Assembly: GCA_002438065.1 (NCBI GenBank)
Contig: DJSP01000083.1
Coordinates: forward strand, 1 to 14,649
Reading direction: 5' to 3'
Source: Caryophanales bacterium UBA6331
GTDB lineage: Bacteria > Bacillota_I > Bacilli_A > RF39 > UBA660
DNA length: 14,649 bases
Shown: piece after piece, positions 6,881 through 14,649 of the stretch
Layout: every line of letters begins with the position of its first letter
Numbering within the stretch: the stretch's first letter is position 1
The notes under the pieces: model-generated
Seen by the model: the letters and a program-made list of their open reading frames with translations, nothing else
The model's database searches: none
What the model was told of the DNA's origin: nothing
Made by a program: the position numbers and the translations under genes

Positions 6881-7907
6881 ATAAAGTCCACGCTTTCGCA
6901 CCATCATCATAAATTGTTGGAGTCATTACGATACCTTGTTTTTCTTTCAATTTTGAAACTAATGAATACTTTTCACGTGGATCACATAATATCATCATAA
7001 ATCCACCGCCACCAGCTCCACTTATTTTAGCCGCTCTTGCTCCATTTGCTAGTACAAAATCATACAATTCATCAATTTCTTTATTAGATATTGTGCTTGC
7101 AACAGCTCGTTTTGCTAACCAACTTTCGTTTAAAATTCGTGCCATTTCGTCAAAATTAGCCATCAAAATAGCTTTTTTCATATCTTTAGCACTTTGCTTT
7201 AACTTTAACATACTATCAATAGAATTTTTATTATTTTCCTTAGTATTCTTTATCTGTTCATTAATAATTTTAGCACTTTCTCTTGAAGTACCAGTATAAT
7301 ACAATACTAATTCATTTTCTATTTCATTCCTTATCCAATTTTTAATTTTTAAAGAATTAACAATAACACTGTCATTTTTTTCAAATTCCATATAATTAAA
7401 TCCACCAAAAGTAGCGGCATATTGATCTTGTTTACCACCTGTAAGTTGTAAATCTTTGCGTTCAATCTCATAAGCGAGTTTAGCAATATCATACTCACTT
7501 AATGGCAAGTTTAACCATTCCGTAAATGCTTTAATTATACAAACAACCATCGTACTTGATGAACCAAGTCCACTACCAGCTGGAGCATCAGAATAAGTAG
7601 TTATTCTAAATGATAATGGTTTATTATGGTTATAATCCTTAATAATTCTATTATAAACACCTTTATGTAGCATAGCAACATTATCAGTGTAATCTAAAAA
7701 TGTAGAAGTATCTATCTCTTGATATTCTTTCCTATCTCTCACATCAAAAATAATTTTTCCATTATTAAGTGGTTCAATTGTGCAATATGCAAACATGTTA
7801 ATAGTAACATTTAAAACACTTCCACCATATACATCACAAAATGGTGAAACATCAGTTCCACCACCCGCCAAACCAAGTCGAAGTGGGGCTGTTGCTCGTA
7901 TAATCAT
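6870..7907 (-). CDS. hddA: D-glycero-alpha-D-manno-heptose 7-phosphate kinase (GHMP family)
   Basis: The kinase phosphorylates C1 of D-glycero-D-manno-heptose 7-phosphate with ATP, giving the alpha-anomeric 1,7-bisphosphate. The three GHMP kinase motifs are all present: RATAPLRLGLAGGGTD (4-19), the ATP loop APAGSGLGSSS (108-118), and the C-terminal KISGAGGGGF (294-303). Length (345) fits HddA, and the close GGKQDQYAATFGGFN segment (157-171) is typical of heptose and fucose kinases of this class. Choice of HddA over an L-fucokinase-like relative rests on the adjacent gmhA and gmhB domains. The GHMP type, rather than PfkB-type HldE, indicates the GDP-heptose branch. Only two bases separate it from the preceding glycosyltransferase gene, and AAGGATGGA lies upstream of the ATG. 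Confidence 0.92.
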   Translation of the reverse strand: MIIRATAPLRLGLAGGGTDVSPFCDVYGGSVLNVTINMFAYCTIEPLNNGKIIFDVRDRKEYQEIDTSTFLDYTDNVAMLHKGVYNRIIKDYNHNKPLSFRITTYSDAPAGSGLGSSSTMVVCIIKAFTEWLNLPLSEYDIAKLAYEIERKDLQLTGGKQDQYAATFGGFNYMEFEKNDSVIVNSLKIKNWIRNEIENELVLYYTGTSRESAKIINEQIKNTKENNKNSIDSMLKLKQSAKDMKKAILMANFDEMARILNESWLAKRAVASTISNKEIDELYDFVLANGARAAKISGAGGGGFMMILCDPREKYSLVSKLKEKQGIVMTPTIYDDGAKAWTLYEK

Positions 7908-7909
7908 AA

Positions 7910-10144
7910 TTAAATTCCATCCTTATCTATTTTCTCAAATTGAAAATCATTATCAATTAAGTCTATAACTTTCTTTTTCAATATTTTTTTATTATTACAA
8001 TCATAAAAATACTTCAAAATTTCTTGTCTAAAATTTTCATGATCAGTTAAATTTTTACTTTTCTTTTTAACATCAAAATCATCTTTTATAATATTCCATG
8101 CTGCATTCATCGAATAGTTATCATTTATAAATTTTAATGCTTCTTTTGAATACTCTATTAATTTTTTTTCGTTATTGTAAATATCTAAAATTGAATTTGC
8201 CATTTCTTTAGGAATATCACAAACTGTCAAGAACTTATCATAATTTTTTAATCCTTCTGCTCCAACACTTGTTGTTACCATCGGAACACCATGATATGCT
8301 GATTCAATTACCTTTCCTTTTATACCTGCACCATATCTTAATGGAGCCACAGTCATTTTTACATTTTTATATAATTCCAGTAATTCTTGATCAGAAACAT
8401 ATCCCTTTACAATAATATTATCACATTCTAAATCCTTGATTTCTTTTGGAGGATTTGATCCTGCAATTATTAATTTAATATTTTGTTTCATAATTATTAA
8501 TGGATATACTTCCTTAACAAACCACAGCATTGCATCAACATTAGGTCTATGTGTGAATCCTCCAACAAATAATATTCCATCCCTATTCTTTATGTTATTC
8601 TTATAGTTATCAATAGTATCATCATAAAAATATGCATTAATTGCCTTTACATTGATAGATTTATCATTTTTTAATATTTCTTCTTTTTCAATATAAGAGG
8701 GATAATATACAACATCAGATTTATGCATTATTTCATATTCAATTTTTTTCCACTTATCTGATTCTAATTTGTGTTTTATATTTCCTGTTAATTCATATTC
8801 ACGAAATTCACGTAAATAATGTAAATCATGACCATAATATATAAATTTAATATTAGTATAATTTCTTATAAAATCAATATATTTTTTTGTAATATGTGGC
8901 CTATTAGAATATACAATATCTATATTATTTTGATTATCAATAATCCAATCAAAAATATTGTTAGCATATTCAGGACCATATAAAACCTCAATTCCAAGTT
9001 GCTCAACCATAGTTGTATATGGTTCTTTATTATAAAAATTATCTCCTAAAAACTTAACATTATAACCCATTGCAACAAACATTTTCAAATACTGAAAAGT
9101 CGTTTTAGAGCCTGCATCTTTATCAAATTCAGGAACGTAATGATCAATAACAAGAATAGTTCTTTTATTATTAATTCGATCTCTTAATGAAAAATCATTT
9201 ATAGATGTTTCTTTACTAGGCAATTTAGATATATCATCATACCACTTATTTAACAATTTATCACAGTTTTCTAATTGATATTTTTTTAATCCAAAATTTA
9301 CATCTGTGCCATTTGATACACCTTCGTAATGCGTCACAACAGACAAGGGTTGATAAACTACTCTTAATTTTCTTTTTCTCACTTCAAATGCTAAATCAGA
9401 ATCTTCACAATATGCTGGTGCATATCTAGAATCAAAGCCGCCTATTTCATCCCATAATTTCTTTGAAAGCATTATAGAAGCTCCTGAAATATAATCAACA
9501 TCTCTCACATAATTATATTCCGGCTTAGATGTATCATCAAACTTACCATAATTAGCAGCTGTACCATCATTAAATATTATCCCACCAGCTTCTTGAAGTC
9601 TACCATTTGGATAAACTAATTTAGATCCAACAAGCCCAATATCTGAATTATTTTCTAAAGTATTAATTAATGGCTCTAACCAATTTTCTTTTACACTTGT
9701 ATCATTATTTAAAAACAAAATATATTTTCCTTTTGCATATTTAGAAGCATTATTACAATTTAATAAAAATCCTTGATTTTTATTATTTCTAACTATTTTA
9801 ATGTTATCAACATACATTTTCAAAAATTGAGTTTCATCTGTTGATACATCATCTGCTATAATAATCTCATATGAAATACCTTTAGTATTTAAATAAATTG
9901 CTCGTAAACAATAAATAGTATAAACAATTTCATTATACACAGGAATAATAATACTAACATGCGGTTTATCAAATTTAGGAAATTTTAATTTACCATAATG
10001 CAAATAAAAGTTATCAAGTACATAATGTTCAACAAAAGGATTAAACTTTTTAACATTTATATTTAACTTAAATGAATTAATTGGATGTTTAATTGCATTT
10101 CCCAATAATTTTATTTTATTTTGTAATTTTACATTCTTTTTCAT
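7910..10144 (-). CDS. Bifunctional GT2-GT4 glycosyltransferase
   Basis: This 744-residue cytosolic or membrane-associated protein carries two sugar transferases. Residues 62-300 form a GT2 (GT-A fold) domain with VSIIIPVYNE (63-72), ADDVSTDET (97-105), the DXD-equivalent LNND (145-148), GGIIF, a C-terminal YCEDSDLAFEVRK (245-257) and VVTHYEG. Residues 328-710 form a GT4-like GT-B domain with TILVIDHYVPEFDKDAGS (329-346), FVGGFTHRPN (526-535), the KGYVSDQEL segment and the nucleotide-sugar site PLRYGAGIKGKVIESAYHG (601-619, Glu614). Such fusions occur in polysaccharide and S-layer glycan clusters and let one chain add two successive sugars. Donors and linkages cannot be read from sequence. The position right before the heptose genes makes one of these domains a candidate heptosyltransferase, which is inference only. 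No signal peptide or transmembrane segment is seen. The start at 10144 is preceded by GGTGA. Confidence 0.88.
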   Translation of the reverse strand: MKKNVKLQNKIKLLGNAIKHPINSFKLNINVKKFNPFVEHYVLDNFYLHYGKLKFPKFDKPHVSIIIPVYNEIVYTIYCLRAIYLNTKGISYEIIIADDVSTDETQFLKMYVDNIKIVRNNKNQGFLLNCNNASKYAKGKYILFLNNDTSVKENWLEPLINTLENNSDIGLVGSKLVYPNGRLQEAGGIIFNDGTAANYGKFDDTSKPEYNYVRDVDYISGASIMLSKKLWDEIGGFDSRYAPAYCEDSDLAFEVRKRKLRVVYQPLSVVTHYEGVSNGTDVNFGLKKYQLENCDKLLNKWYDDISKLPSKETSINDFSLRDRINNKRTILVIDHYVPEFDKDAGSKTTFQYLKMFVAMGYNVKFLGDNFYNKEPYTTMVEQLGIEVLYGPEYANNIFDWIIDNQNNIDIVYSNRPHITKKYIDFIRNYTNIKFIYYGHDLHYLREFREYELTGNIKHKLESDKWKKIEYEIMHKSDVVYYPSYIEKEEILKNDKSINVKAINAYFYDDTIDNYKNNIKNRDGILFVGGFTHRPNVDAMLWFVKEVYPLIIMKQNIKLIIAGSNPPKEIKDLECDNIIVKGYVSDQELLELYKNVKMTVAPLRYGAGIKGKVIESAYHGVPMVTTSVGAEGLKNYDKFLTVCDIPKEMANSILDIYNNEKKLIEYSKEALKFINDNYSMNAAWNIIKDDFDVKKKSKNLTDHENFRQEILKYFYDCNNKKILKKKVIDLIDNDFQFEKIDKDGI

Positions 10145-10153
10145 AAATCACCA

Positions 10154-12064
10154 CTACTTCAATTTCCATGCATCTTTTAGAAATTCTATTCTTTCTTTCA
10201 TTTTTTGCTTATGCACATCTTCTAAATTAAATTTTTCAATATAAAATTTATGTATTTTATTTATTTCATCAATATGTTTTTGATGATTCATTGTTGAAGA
10301 AACATTATTACCATGTACTCTATAATAATTTAAAACTTTATCAGTGTACGCGATATCCCCATTACTTATTAAATTTACATAAAATAACCAATCTCCTGCT
10401 TGTTTAAATTCTCCAGATATCTTTAAATATTCTTCATAATTACCATTTTTTATTATACAACTAGAAACATTCGCAATTGTACAATTTAGAAAACTATAAT
10501 TTTTTATTTCATCAATTCCATTATTAACATATGATTTATTCCAATGTCCGCTTTTTTGTATGTCAATTTCAGGCTTAATACTTTTTAAAATAATAGTTCC
10601 AAAAACATCAATAAATGCAGTATCACTATAGCTAATCATAATATCTTTATCATGTTCGATTGGTTTAACCAACGTGCTAATTAAATTCTTTTCACAATAG
10701 TCATCTGCTTCTGCAATCCAAACATAATCTCCAGTAGCAACTTCCATACCTTTTTTCCATTGTTTAAAAGCAGAGCCACTATTTTTATCATTGTAAATAG
10801 TTTTAACATTTACATAATCCTTAATTACATTAGCTATTTTATTAATTTTATCTATAGAATTATCTTTAGAACAATCATCTAAAATTATTAACTCATATAT
10901 TTTATAATTTTGATTTAAAATACTATAAATTCTTTGTTCCATAAATCTTTCATAATTATAATTTGGAACAATAACTGATATTTTAACATTAGGTTCAGCT
11001 AAATTATATTGAAATTTTGCTTTTTCAATTAAATCATTTAATGTAATATTATCCTTAATTACACTATTCTTCTTAAATTTATAAGCAAATTGATATAAAC
11101 TAATCAATAAATTACTTAAAAAATATAAATTATTACAATTTAATTTAAATAACAATCTATAATAAAACTTGTGCTTTTTTCCACATGCTTCTAAAAAATC
11201 CCAATAACAATGATTTTGTCTTATATTATATTCGGATGACAATTCATTAAATTTTTTTAATATCTTCAGGCGACGTTTAAAGTTCGTTTCCTTAGGAATA
11301 ATATACAACAGCAATACAATTAATTGATTATATACAAGCACATCTTTTATCTCATCATAATATTTATTTTTTTTAATACGTTCTAATGTTACTTTTACAC
11401 CATAAAAAATATCAAATCTTTTATCACTAAATCTACTATTTTGAATTGATTCACCGCGTTGAACATAATAATAATATGTATTAGCATAAGATATTTTTTT
11501 AGCGTTAACAAGTGCTGGAATAATAACAGCAATATCTTCATTAACTTTTCCTTCTGCAAAAGGATATTTACTAATTAATTCTTTTTTAAATAATTTATTA
11601 CAAGCACTAGCTGCAAGTCCATTATTTGTTACATTCACAACATTGAAATCTTCAAAATTACAACATTTAGATATTATTTCTGCATTTTTATCTTCATAAA
11701 CAACTTTTATATCACAAATAGCAATCTCAGACTTATTTTTTTCTATTGAGTTCATAAGTTTTTCATAAAAGTCTAAATCTACATAATCATCTGAATCTAT
11801 ATAACCAATATAATCTCCAGTCGCATTCTTTAAGCCAATATTTCTTGAATATGAAAGTCCACCATTTTGCTCATTAAAAATTAATTTGATTTTTTTATTA
11901 TTTGAGTACTTCAGAAGTACTTCTCTAGATTTATCAGTTGAGCAGTCTTCTATAACTATTATTTCCAAGTTTTTATATGTCTGATTAAATAAAGAATCTA
12001 AACATTTGTCTATATATTTCTCTGTATTATATACAGCAACAATTACCGAAATTTTTTTATTCAT
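10154..12064 (-). CDS. Tandem GT2-GT2 glycosyltransferase
   Basis: The 636 residues contain two GT-A glycosyltransferase family 2 domains. The first (3-230) has KISVIVAVYN, IEDCSTDKS (38-46), NGGLSYSRNIGL and the metal motif DSDD (90-93). A helical linker of about 130 residues follows. The second (361-590) has KISVIVPNYN, LDDCSKDNS (395-403), GSAFKQWKKGM and EADD (452-455), where Glu replaces the first Asp of the usual DXD. Both domains keep the other nucleotide-binding residues, so both may be active, although the second could be altered in metal use. Paired GT2 domains suggest two alternating transfers in chain building. A strong AGGGGAG sits eight bases before the ATG at 12064, and the gene overlaps its upstream neighbour by 8 bp. 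Confidence 0.87.
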   Translation of the reverse strand: MNKKISVIVAVYNTEKYIDKCLDSLFNQTYKNLEIIVIEDCSTDKSREVLLKYSNNKKIKLIFNEQNGGLSYSRNIGLKNATGDYIGYIDSDDYVDLDFYEKLMNSIEKNKSEIAICDIKVVYEDKNAEIISKCCNFEDFNVVNVTNNGLAASACNKLFKKELISKYPFAEGKVNEDIAVIIPALVNAKKISYANTYYYYVQRGESIQNSRFSDKRFDIFYGVKVTLERIKKNKYYDEIKDVLVYNQLIVLLLYIIPKETNFKRRLKILKKFNELSSEYNIRQNHCYWDFLEACGKKHKFYYRLLFKLNCNNLYFLSNLLISLYQFAYKFKKNSVIKDNITLNDLIEKAKFQYNLAEPNVKISVIVPNYNYERFMEQRIYSILNQNYKIYELIILDDCSKDNSIDKINKIANVIKDYVNVKTIYNDKNSGSAFKQWKKGMEVATGDYVWIAEADDYCEKNLISTLVKPIEHDKDIMISYSDTAFIDVFGTIILKSIKPEIDIQKSGHWNKSYVNNGIDEIKNYSFLNCTIANVSSCIIKNGNYEEYLKISGEFKQAGDWLFYVNLISNGDIAYTDKVLNYYRVHGNNVSSTMNHQKHIDEINKIHKFYIEKFNLEDVHKQKMKERIEFLKDAWKLK

Positions 12065-12911
12065 CTTTGCATCTCCCCTGCATTATATCTCTTAATAAAT
12101 ACAATGATCTTAACCTATTGTATTCTCTAAATAATTTACTCTTTCTCTCATTTTTATTATTTTTCTTTACACTTGATCCTTCTTTATGAAAAGCTTTTAA
12201 ATTTGGATCATACATACTAATTAAATTATCTCTCATAACTCTTTGATATAAAAATTCTTCTTCATGAAATAAAAATGTTTCATTATAAAATGGATATTTA
12301 TATTTTTTTAAATACTTTTCACTAAATATTATACAACAACCATGTAATGGTGAATCCAATAAGATTTTATCGCCATTTTTAGATAATACTGGTTTATGCA
12401 TCAGATGTTTAACTTTAATTCCAATTTGTAATAAAGAATAAGTTAAAGAATGTCTATATATCTTTATTAATTTTAAACATCTTTCTATTTCCACTCTTAA
12501 TGATTTTTCATCTTTAATAACCGGAAAAGGATTAATAGACTCCCCAGTAGGCGATGAAATATAAGGACCCAACATATCAAATTTATATTTATCATAATCA
12601 AATCTAATATTATTTAAAAATTCTTTATCATTTATATAAACATCATTATTCATAACAATATAAAATTTAGAATGATATTTATTTCTTGCATATTCTATTC
12701 CCATATTATTAGCTTTCGCAAATCCATAATTTTTATCTAATTTTAATATATCATTCGTAAATTCACTTATTTTTTTTTCATCATTTTCTAAAAACGAATT
12801 ATTATCAACTATTACAATATGACTATCTTTAAAATTTAAATTTTTTAAACATGATAAGCACTCTAACGTTTCATTGATATTTTTATAATGTAAAATTACA
12901 AAACTAAACAT
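12057..12911 (-). CDS. Family 2 glycosyltransferase, WbbL/RfbF-like
   Basis: This single-domain GT2 protein (284 residues from ATG 12911) has FSFVILHYKN at the N-terminus, VDNNS (35-39), NYGFAKANNMGI (62-73), MNND as the metal-binding motif (87-90) and LHGCCIIFSEKYL (189-201). Near the C-terminus come FHEEEFLYQR (215-224) and AFHKEGSS. The HEEEF block with acidic base residues resembles rhamnosyltransferases of the WbbL type, but the true donor is unknown. An upstream TTG at 12929 would give an overlap with wzm. The ATG at 12911 is preferred because GAGGAAA lies nine bases ahead and the conserved strand starts there, leaving a single base after the wzm stop. It probably adds an early sugar of the exported glycan. 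Confidence 0.87.
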   Translation of the reverse strand: MFSFVILHYKNINETLECLSCLKNLNFKDSHIVIVDNNSFLENDEKKISEFTNDILKLDKNYGFAKANNMGIEYARNKYHSKFYIVMNNDVYINDKEFLNNIRFDYDKYKFDMLGPYISSPTGESINPFPVIKDEKSLRVEIERCLKLIKIYRHSLTYSLLQIGIKVKHLMHKPVLSKNGDKILLDSPLHGCCIIFSEKYLKKYKYPFYNETFLFHEEEFLYQRVMRDNLISMYDPNLKAFHKEGSSVKKNNKNERKSKLFREYNRLRSLYLLRDIMQGRCKDE

Positions 12912-12912
12912 T

Positions 12913-13689
12913 TTATATTTCCTCAGCAAATCTTTTTTCTAATTTTTTAAATATTTTATAACAAATAATTAAAATAACAATTCCAATTCCAAGTAAAAAA
13001 GTTAAATTTCCAAGTTCTGGAATTCTATGAATATAAAATATATCACGATATGCATTTATTAAATGTGCCATTGGATTTAATCTAAATAACCAAATCATCC
13101 AAGTACCTTGAAACATTTCTGTTGAGTACAACACTGGTGTAGCATAGAAAAATAAATTTATAATAAACATAACCATATATTCGACATCTTTAACATATAC
13201 ATTAAAAGCACTAAGCAAAAAAATTATTGCTAATGAAATAACATATTGAATTATAGCAATAAATGGTAAAAAAATTAAATGCCAAGAAATACCACATCCA
13301 CTAAATAAAACAAAAATTAAAATAATTACACATGAAATTAAAAAATTAATTAAACCACTAGTAACTATTGAAATAGGAAGAATTTCTCTCGGAAAATATA
13401 CTTTTTTTATTAAATTAGCATTATTTGTAACACAAGTAGTTCCCTGACTAATAACATTTGTAAACCAAGTCCACGGTATAATTCCACATATTAAGAAAAT
13501 TAAATAATTTTCAGTTTGAACTCTCATAATATACGGAAAAACAATTGCATAAACTAATACTTGCAATAATGGATTTATAAAAGACCATAATACTCCTAAA
13601 AAAGATGCTTTATATTTACCTCTAATATCCTTTTTTACATTAGTCTTAAGTAATTCTCTATATTGATGTAATTCTTTAAAAACATTCAT
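12913..13689 (-). CDS. wzm: ABC-2 polysaccharide export permease (Wzm/TagG type)
   Basis: The protein (258 residues) is the membrane half of a polysaccharide ABC exporter in the cytoplasmic membrane. It begins with an amphipathic N-terminus (MNVFKELHQYRELLKTNVKK), followed by the family hallmark DIRGKYKASFLGVLWSFINP and six predicted transmembrane segments. A conserved GIIPWTWFTN, NLIKKVYFPREILP and LFYATPVLYS are also present. The C-terminus (FKKLEKRFAEEI) is typical. A GTG at 13698 would overlap wzt and sits one base from the ribosome site. ATG 13689, ten bases after AGGAG and beginning with the usual family residues, is the better start and leaves a single base after wzt. With Wzt it exports a lipid-linked glycan, possibly a teichoic-like or capsular polymer. 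Confidence 0.93.
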   Translation of the reverse strand: MNVFKELHQYRELLKTNVKKDIRGKYKASFLGVLWSFINPLLQVLVYAIVFPYIMRVQTENYLIFLICGIIPWTWFTNVISQGTTCVTNNANLIKKVYFPREILPISIVTSGLINFLISCVIILIFVLFSGCGISWHLIFLPFIAIIQYVISLAIIFLLSAFNVYVKDVEYMVMFIINLFFYATPVLYSTEMFQGTWMIWLFRLNPMAHLINAYRDIFYIHRIPELGNLTFLLGIGIVILIICYKIFKKLEKRFAEEI

Positions 13690-13690
13690 A

Positions 13691-14428
13691 TTATGCACAC
13701 TCCTTTAAGTAAGCATCAATTACCTTGTTCGCATTTCCATCCATTGCAACCTCTCCATTATTTATCCAAATAGCACGGTCACATAATTTTCTTAAAGAAT
13801 CTAAACTATGACTAACTATAACTATTGTCATATTACTTTTAGCAAGTTCTTCTAATTTAGTAAAGCATTTTTCTTGAAAATGTTGATCTCCCACTGCCAA
13901 TATTTCATCAATAAGCAATATTTCAGCATCAACATTAATTGCTACACTAAACGCTAAACGCATATACATTCCTGAAGAATATGTACGAACAGGACTATCA
14001 ATAAATTCACCTAATTCACTAAAATCAATAATATTTTGAATTCTATCTTCAATTTCTTTTTTTGTTAATCCAAATATAGAAGCATTAAAATAAATGTTTT
14101 CTCTACCCGTAAAATCAGGATGAAAACCAGCTCCTAACTCTAATAAGGATGTTAGTTTACCATATGTATTTAATGTTCCTTTATTTGGATAAATTATTTT
14201 AGTCATAAGCTTTAAAAGTGTTGATTTACCACTACCATTTACTCCAATTAAAGCAACAGTTTCTCCCTTTTTAATTTGCAAAGTTATATCATTCAAAACA
14301 GTTCTAACTTCAGTTTTATTTTTAAATCCCCTAACCAGCCTTTCTTTTAAAGTTTGAGGTTTATCTGAATATAGTTTAAATGTTTTAGTAACATGATTAA
14401 CATCTATTGAAATATTATTATTCTTCAT
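13691..14428 (-). CDS. wzt: ABC-type polysaccharide export ATPase (Wzt/TagH type, short form)
   Basis: The nucleotide-binding partner of Wzm has Walker A GVNGSGKST (62-70), a Q-loop region ELGAGFHPDFTG (97-108), signature YSSGMYMRLAF (150-160), Walker B ILLIDE (170-175) and the switch His in VSHS (207). Residues FHPDFTGRENIYFNA are specific to the polysaccharide-export branch. At 245 residues it is only the ATPase domain: the C-terminal carbohydrate-binding extension of many Wzt proteins and the long tail of TagH are absent, so chain-end recognition by this subunit is not expected. ATG 14428 is preferred to 14434 because AGGAG lies six bases before it but touches 14434 directly. It is the first gene of the operon. 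Confidence 0.92.
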   Translation of the reverse strand: MKNNNISIDVNHVTKTFKLYSDKPQTLKERLVRGFKNKTEVRTVLNDITLQIKKGETVALIGVNGSGKSTLLKLMTKIIYPNKGTLNTYGKLTSLLELGAGFHPDFTGRENIYFNASIFGLTKKEIEDRIQNIIDFSELGEFIDSPVRTYSSGMYMRLAFSVAINVDAEILLIDEILAVGDQHFQEKCFTKLEELAKSNMTIVIVSHSLDSLRKLCDRAIWINNGEVAMDGNANKVIDAYLKECA

Positions 14429-14444
14429 ATTCATCTCCTAATCC

Positions 14445-14455
14445 ATTGTATCATA
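14445..14455 (-). promoter_or_regulatory. Candidate -10 region of the operon promoter
   Basis: On the minus strand the stretch TATGATACAAT (14455-14445) contains two overlapping -10-like hexamers, and TGATACAAT reads as an extended -10. No good -35 lies 16-18 bp upstream. It is supported mainly by position: a minus-strand terminator ends just upstream and the wzt ribosome site just downstream, so a promoter for the eight-gene operon is needed about here. The leader would be only about 15 nt. Confidence 0.35.
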
Positions 14456-14473
14456 ATGTTTGACAAAATAATT

Positions 14474-14500
14474 AAAAAAATCACAAACTAAAGTGATTTT
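14474..14500 (-). terminator. Rho-independent terminator of the gene upstream on the minus strand
   Basis: AAAATCAC (14477-14484) and GTGATTTT (14493-14500) form an 8-bp stem with an 8-base loop. On the minus strand it ends in a run of seven T residues (14480-14474). It would separate the glycan operon from transcription entering from beyond the right edge. Confidence 0.6.
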
Positions 14501-14548
14501 CTTAAACTTTTTGTTACTATTCACAACCTAGAATAATAATCTAAATAA

Positions 14549-14617
14549 TGTTGATAACCATAAAAATGCCTATTTAAGGCATTTTTATGTGGATAAGTGA
14601 CTGAAAGTTGTGGATAA
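14549..14617 (-). promoter_or_regulatory. Cluster of DnaA-box-like sequences
   Basis: TGTGGATAA, the exact complement of the consensus DnaA box TTATCCACA, occurs at 14588-14596 and 14609-14617. TGTTGATAA, one mismatch, lies at 14549-14557. The two exact boxes share orientation and are 21 bp apart, two helical turns. They lie in a non-coding strip that reaches the window edge. DnaA binding is inferred, not shown. Confidence 0.45.
14561..14587. terminator. Bidirectional terminator-like hairpin
   Basis: TAAAAATGCC (14561-14570) and GGCATTTTTA (14578-14587) form a perfect 10-bp stem with a 7-base loop. The A and T runs on the two sides allow termination in both directions. Confidence 0.6.
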
Positions 14618-14649
14618 ACTACCTAGATTTTATGGGCTTTTTTCGATAT

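Noticed and set aside
7093..7968. Two short plus-strand frames over hddA and the GT2-GT4 end
   Set aside because: Both are shadows of strongly supported minus-strand genes.
1..14649. Mollicute-type genetic code (TGA as Trp)
   Set aside because: TGA ends the HddC-GmhB and 511-residue GT-C genes at sensible family ends, and Trp is encoded by TGG throughout.
1..14649. tRNA, rRNA or CRISPR array
   Set aside because: No cloverleaf, ribosomal RNA stretch or regularly spaced repeat series was seen. The repeats present are IS hairpins and terminators.

Overview
The window comes from a very AT-rich genome (roughly three quarters A+T by eye) that uses the standard genetic code: TGA ends at least two genes and TGG encodes Trp. 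Purine-rich Shine-Dalgarno sites, 0-11 nt gene spacings and the protein families point to a low-GC Gram-positive host, most likely a gut-type Bacillota (Erysipelotrichales, Clostridia or an RF39-like Bacilli lineage). The exact taxon cannot be read from the sequence. Every intact gene lies on the minus strand, so the locus reads from right to left.

Right part (14434 to 4990) is one tightly packed operon of eight genes for a cell-surface glycan. A short Wzt-type ATPase and a Wzm-type permease form an ABC-2 exporter. Next come three glycosyltransferase genes: one GT2, one tandem GT2-GT2 and one GT2-GT4 fusion. Last come three genes that encode four activities: HddA kinase, an HddC-GmhB fusion and GmhA isomerase. 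Read by reaction order (GmhA, HddA, GmhB, HddC), these are the full route from sedoheptulose 7-phosphate to GDP-D-glycero-alpha-D-manno-heptose. The simplest reading is that the operon makes, assembles and exports a heptose-containing polysaccharide. No initiating phosphoglycosyltransferase, flippase or polymerase is visible in the window.

Left part (4989 to 1) is a scrapyard joined directly to the stop codon of gmhA. It holds the C-terminal remnant of a GtrB/DPM1-like polyprenyl-phosphate glycosyltransferase, a three-frame remnant of an ISAs1-family transposase on the plus strand, one intact 511-residue GT-C-type membrane glycosyltransferase, a second GT-C gene ruined by at least two frameshifts and a stop, an IS200-like element whose tnpA carries a 16-bp partial duplication, and a frameshifted IS1595-like transposase. 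An old lipid-linked-sugar (GtrB plus GT-C) cluster appears to have decayed beside the heptose operon through IS activity and recombination.

The right edge upstream of wzt is a 215-bp non-coding strip with two terminator-like hairpins, a candidate promoter, and two exact DnaA boxes (plus one near match) 21 bp apart. That is worth checking for proximity to a replication origin.
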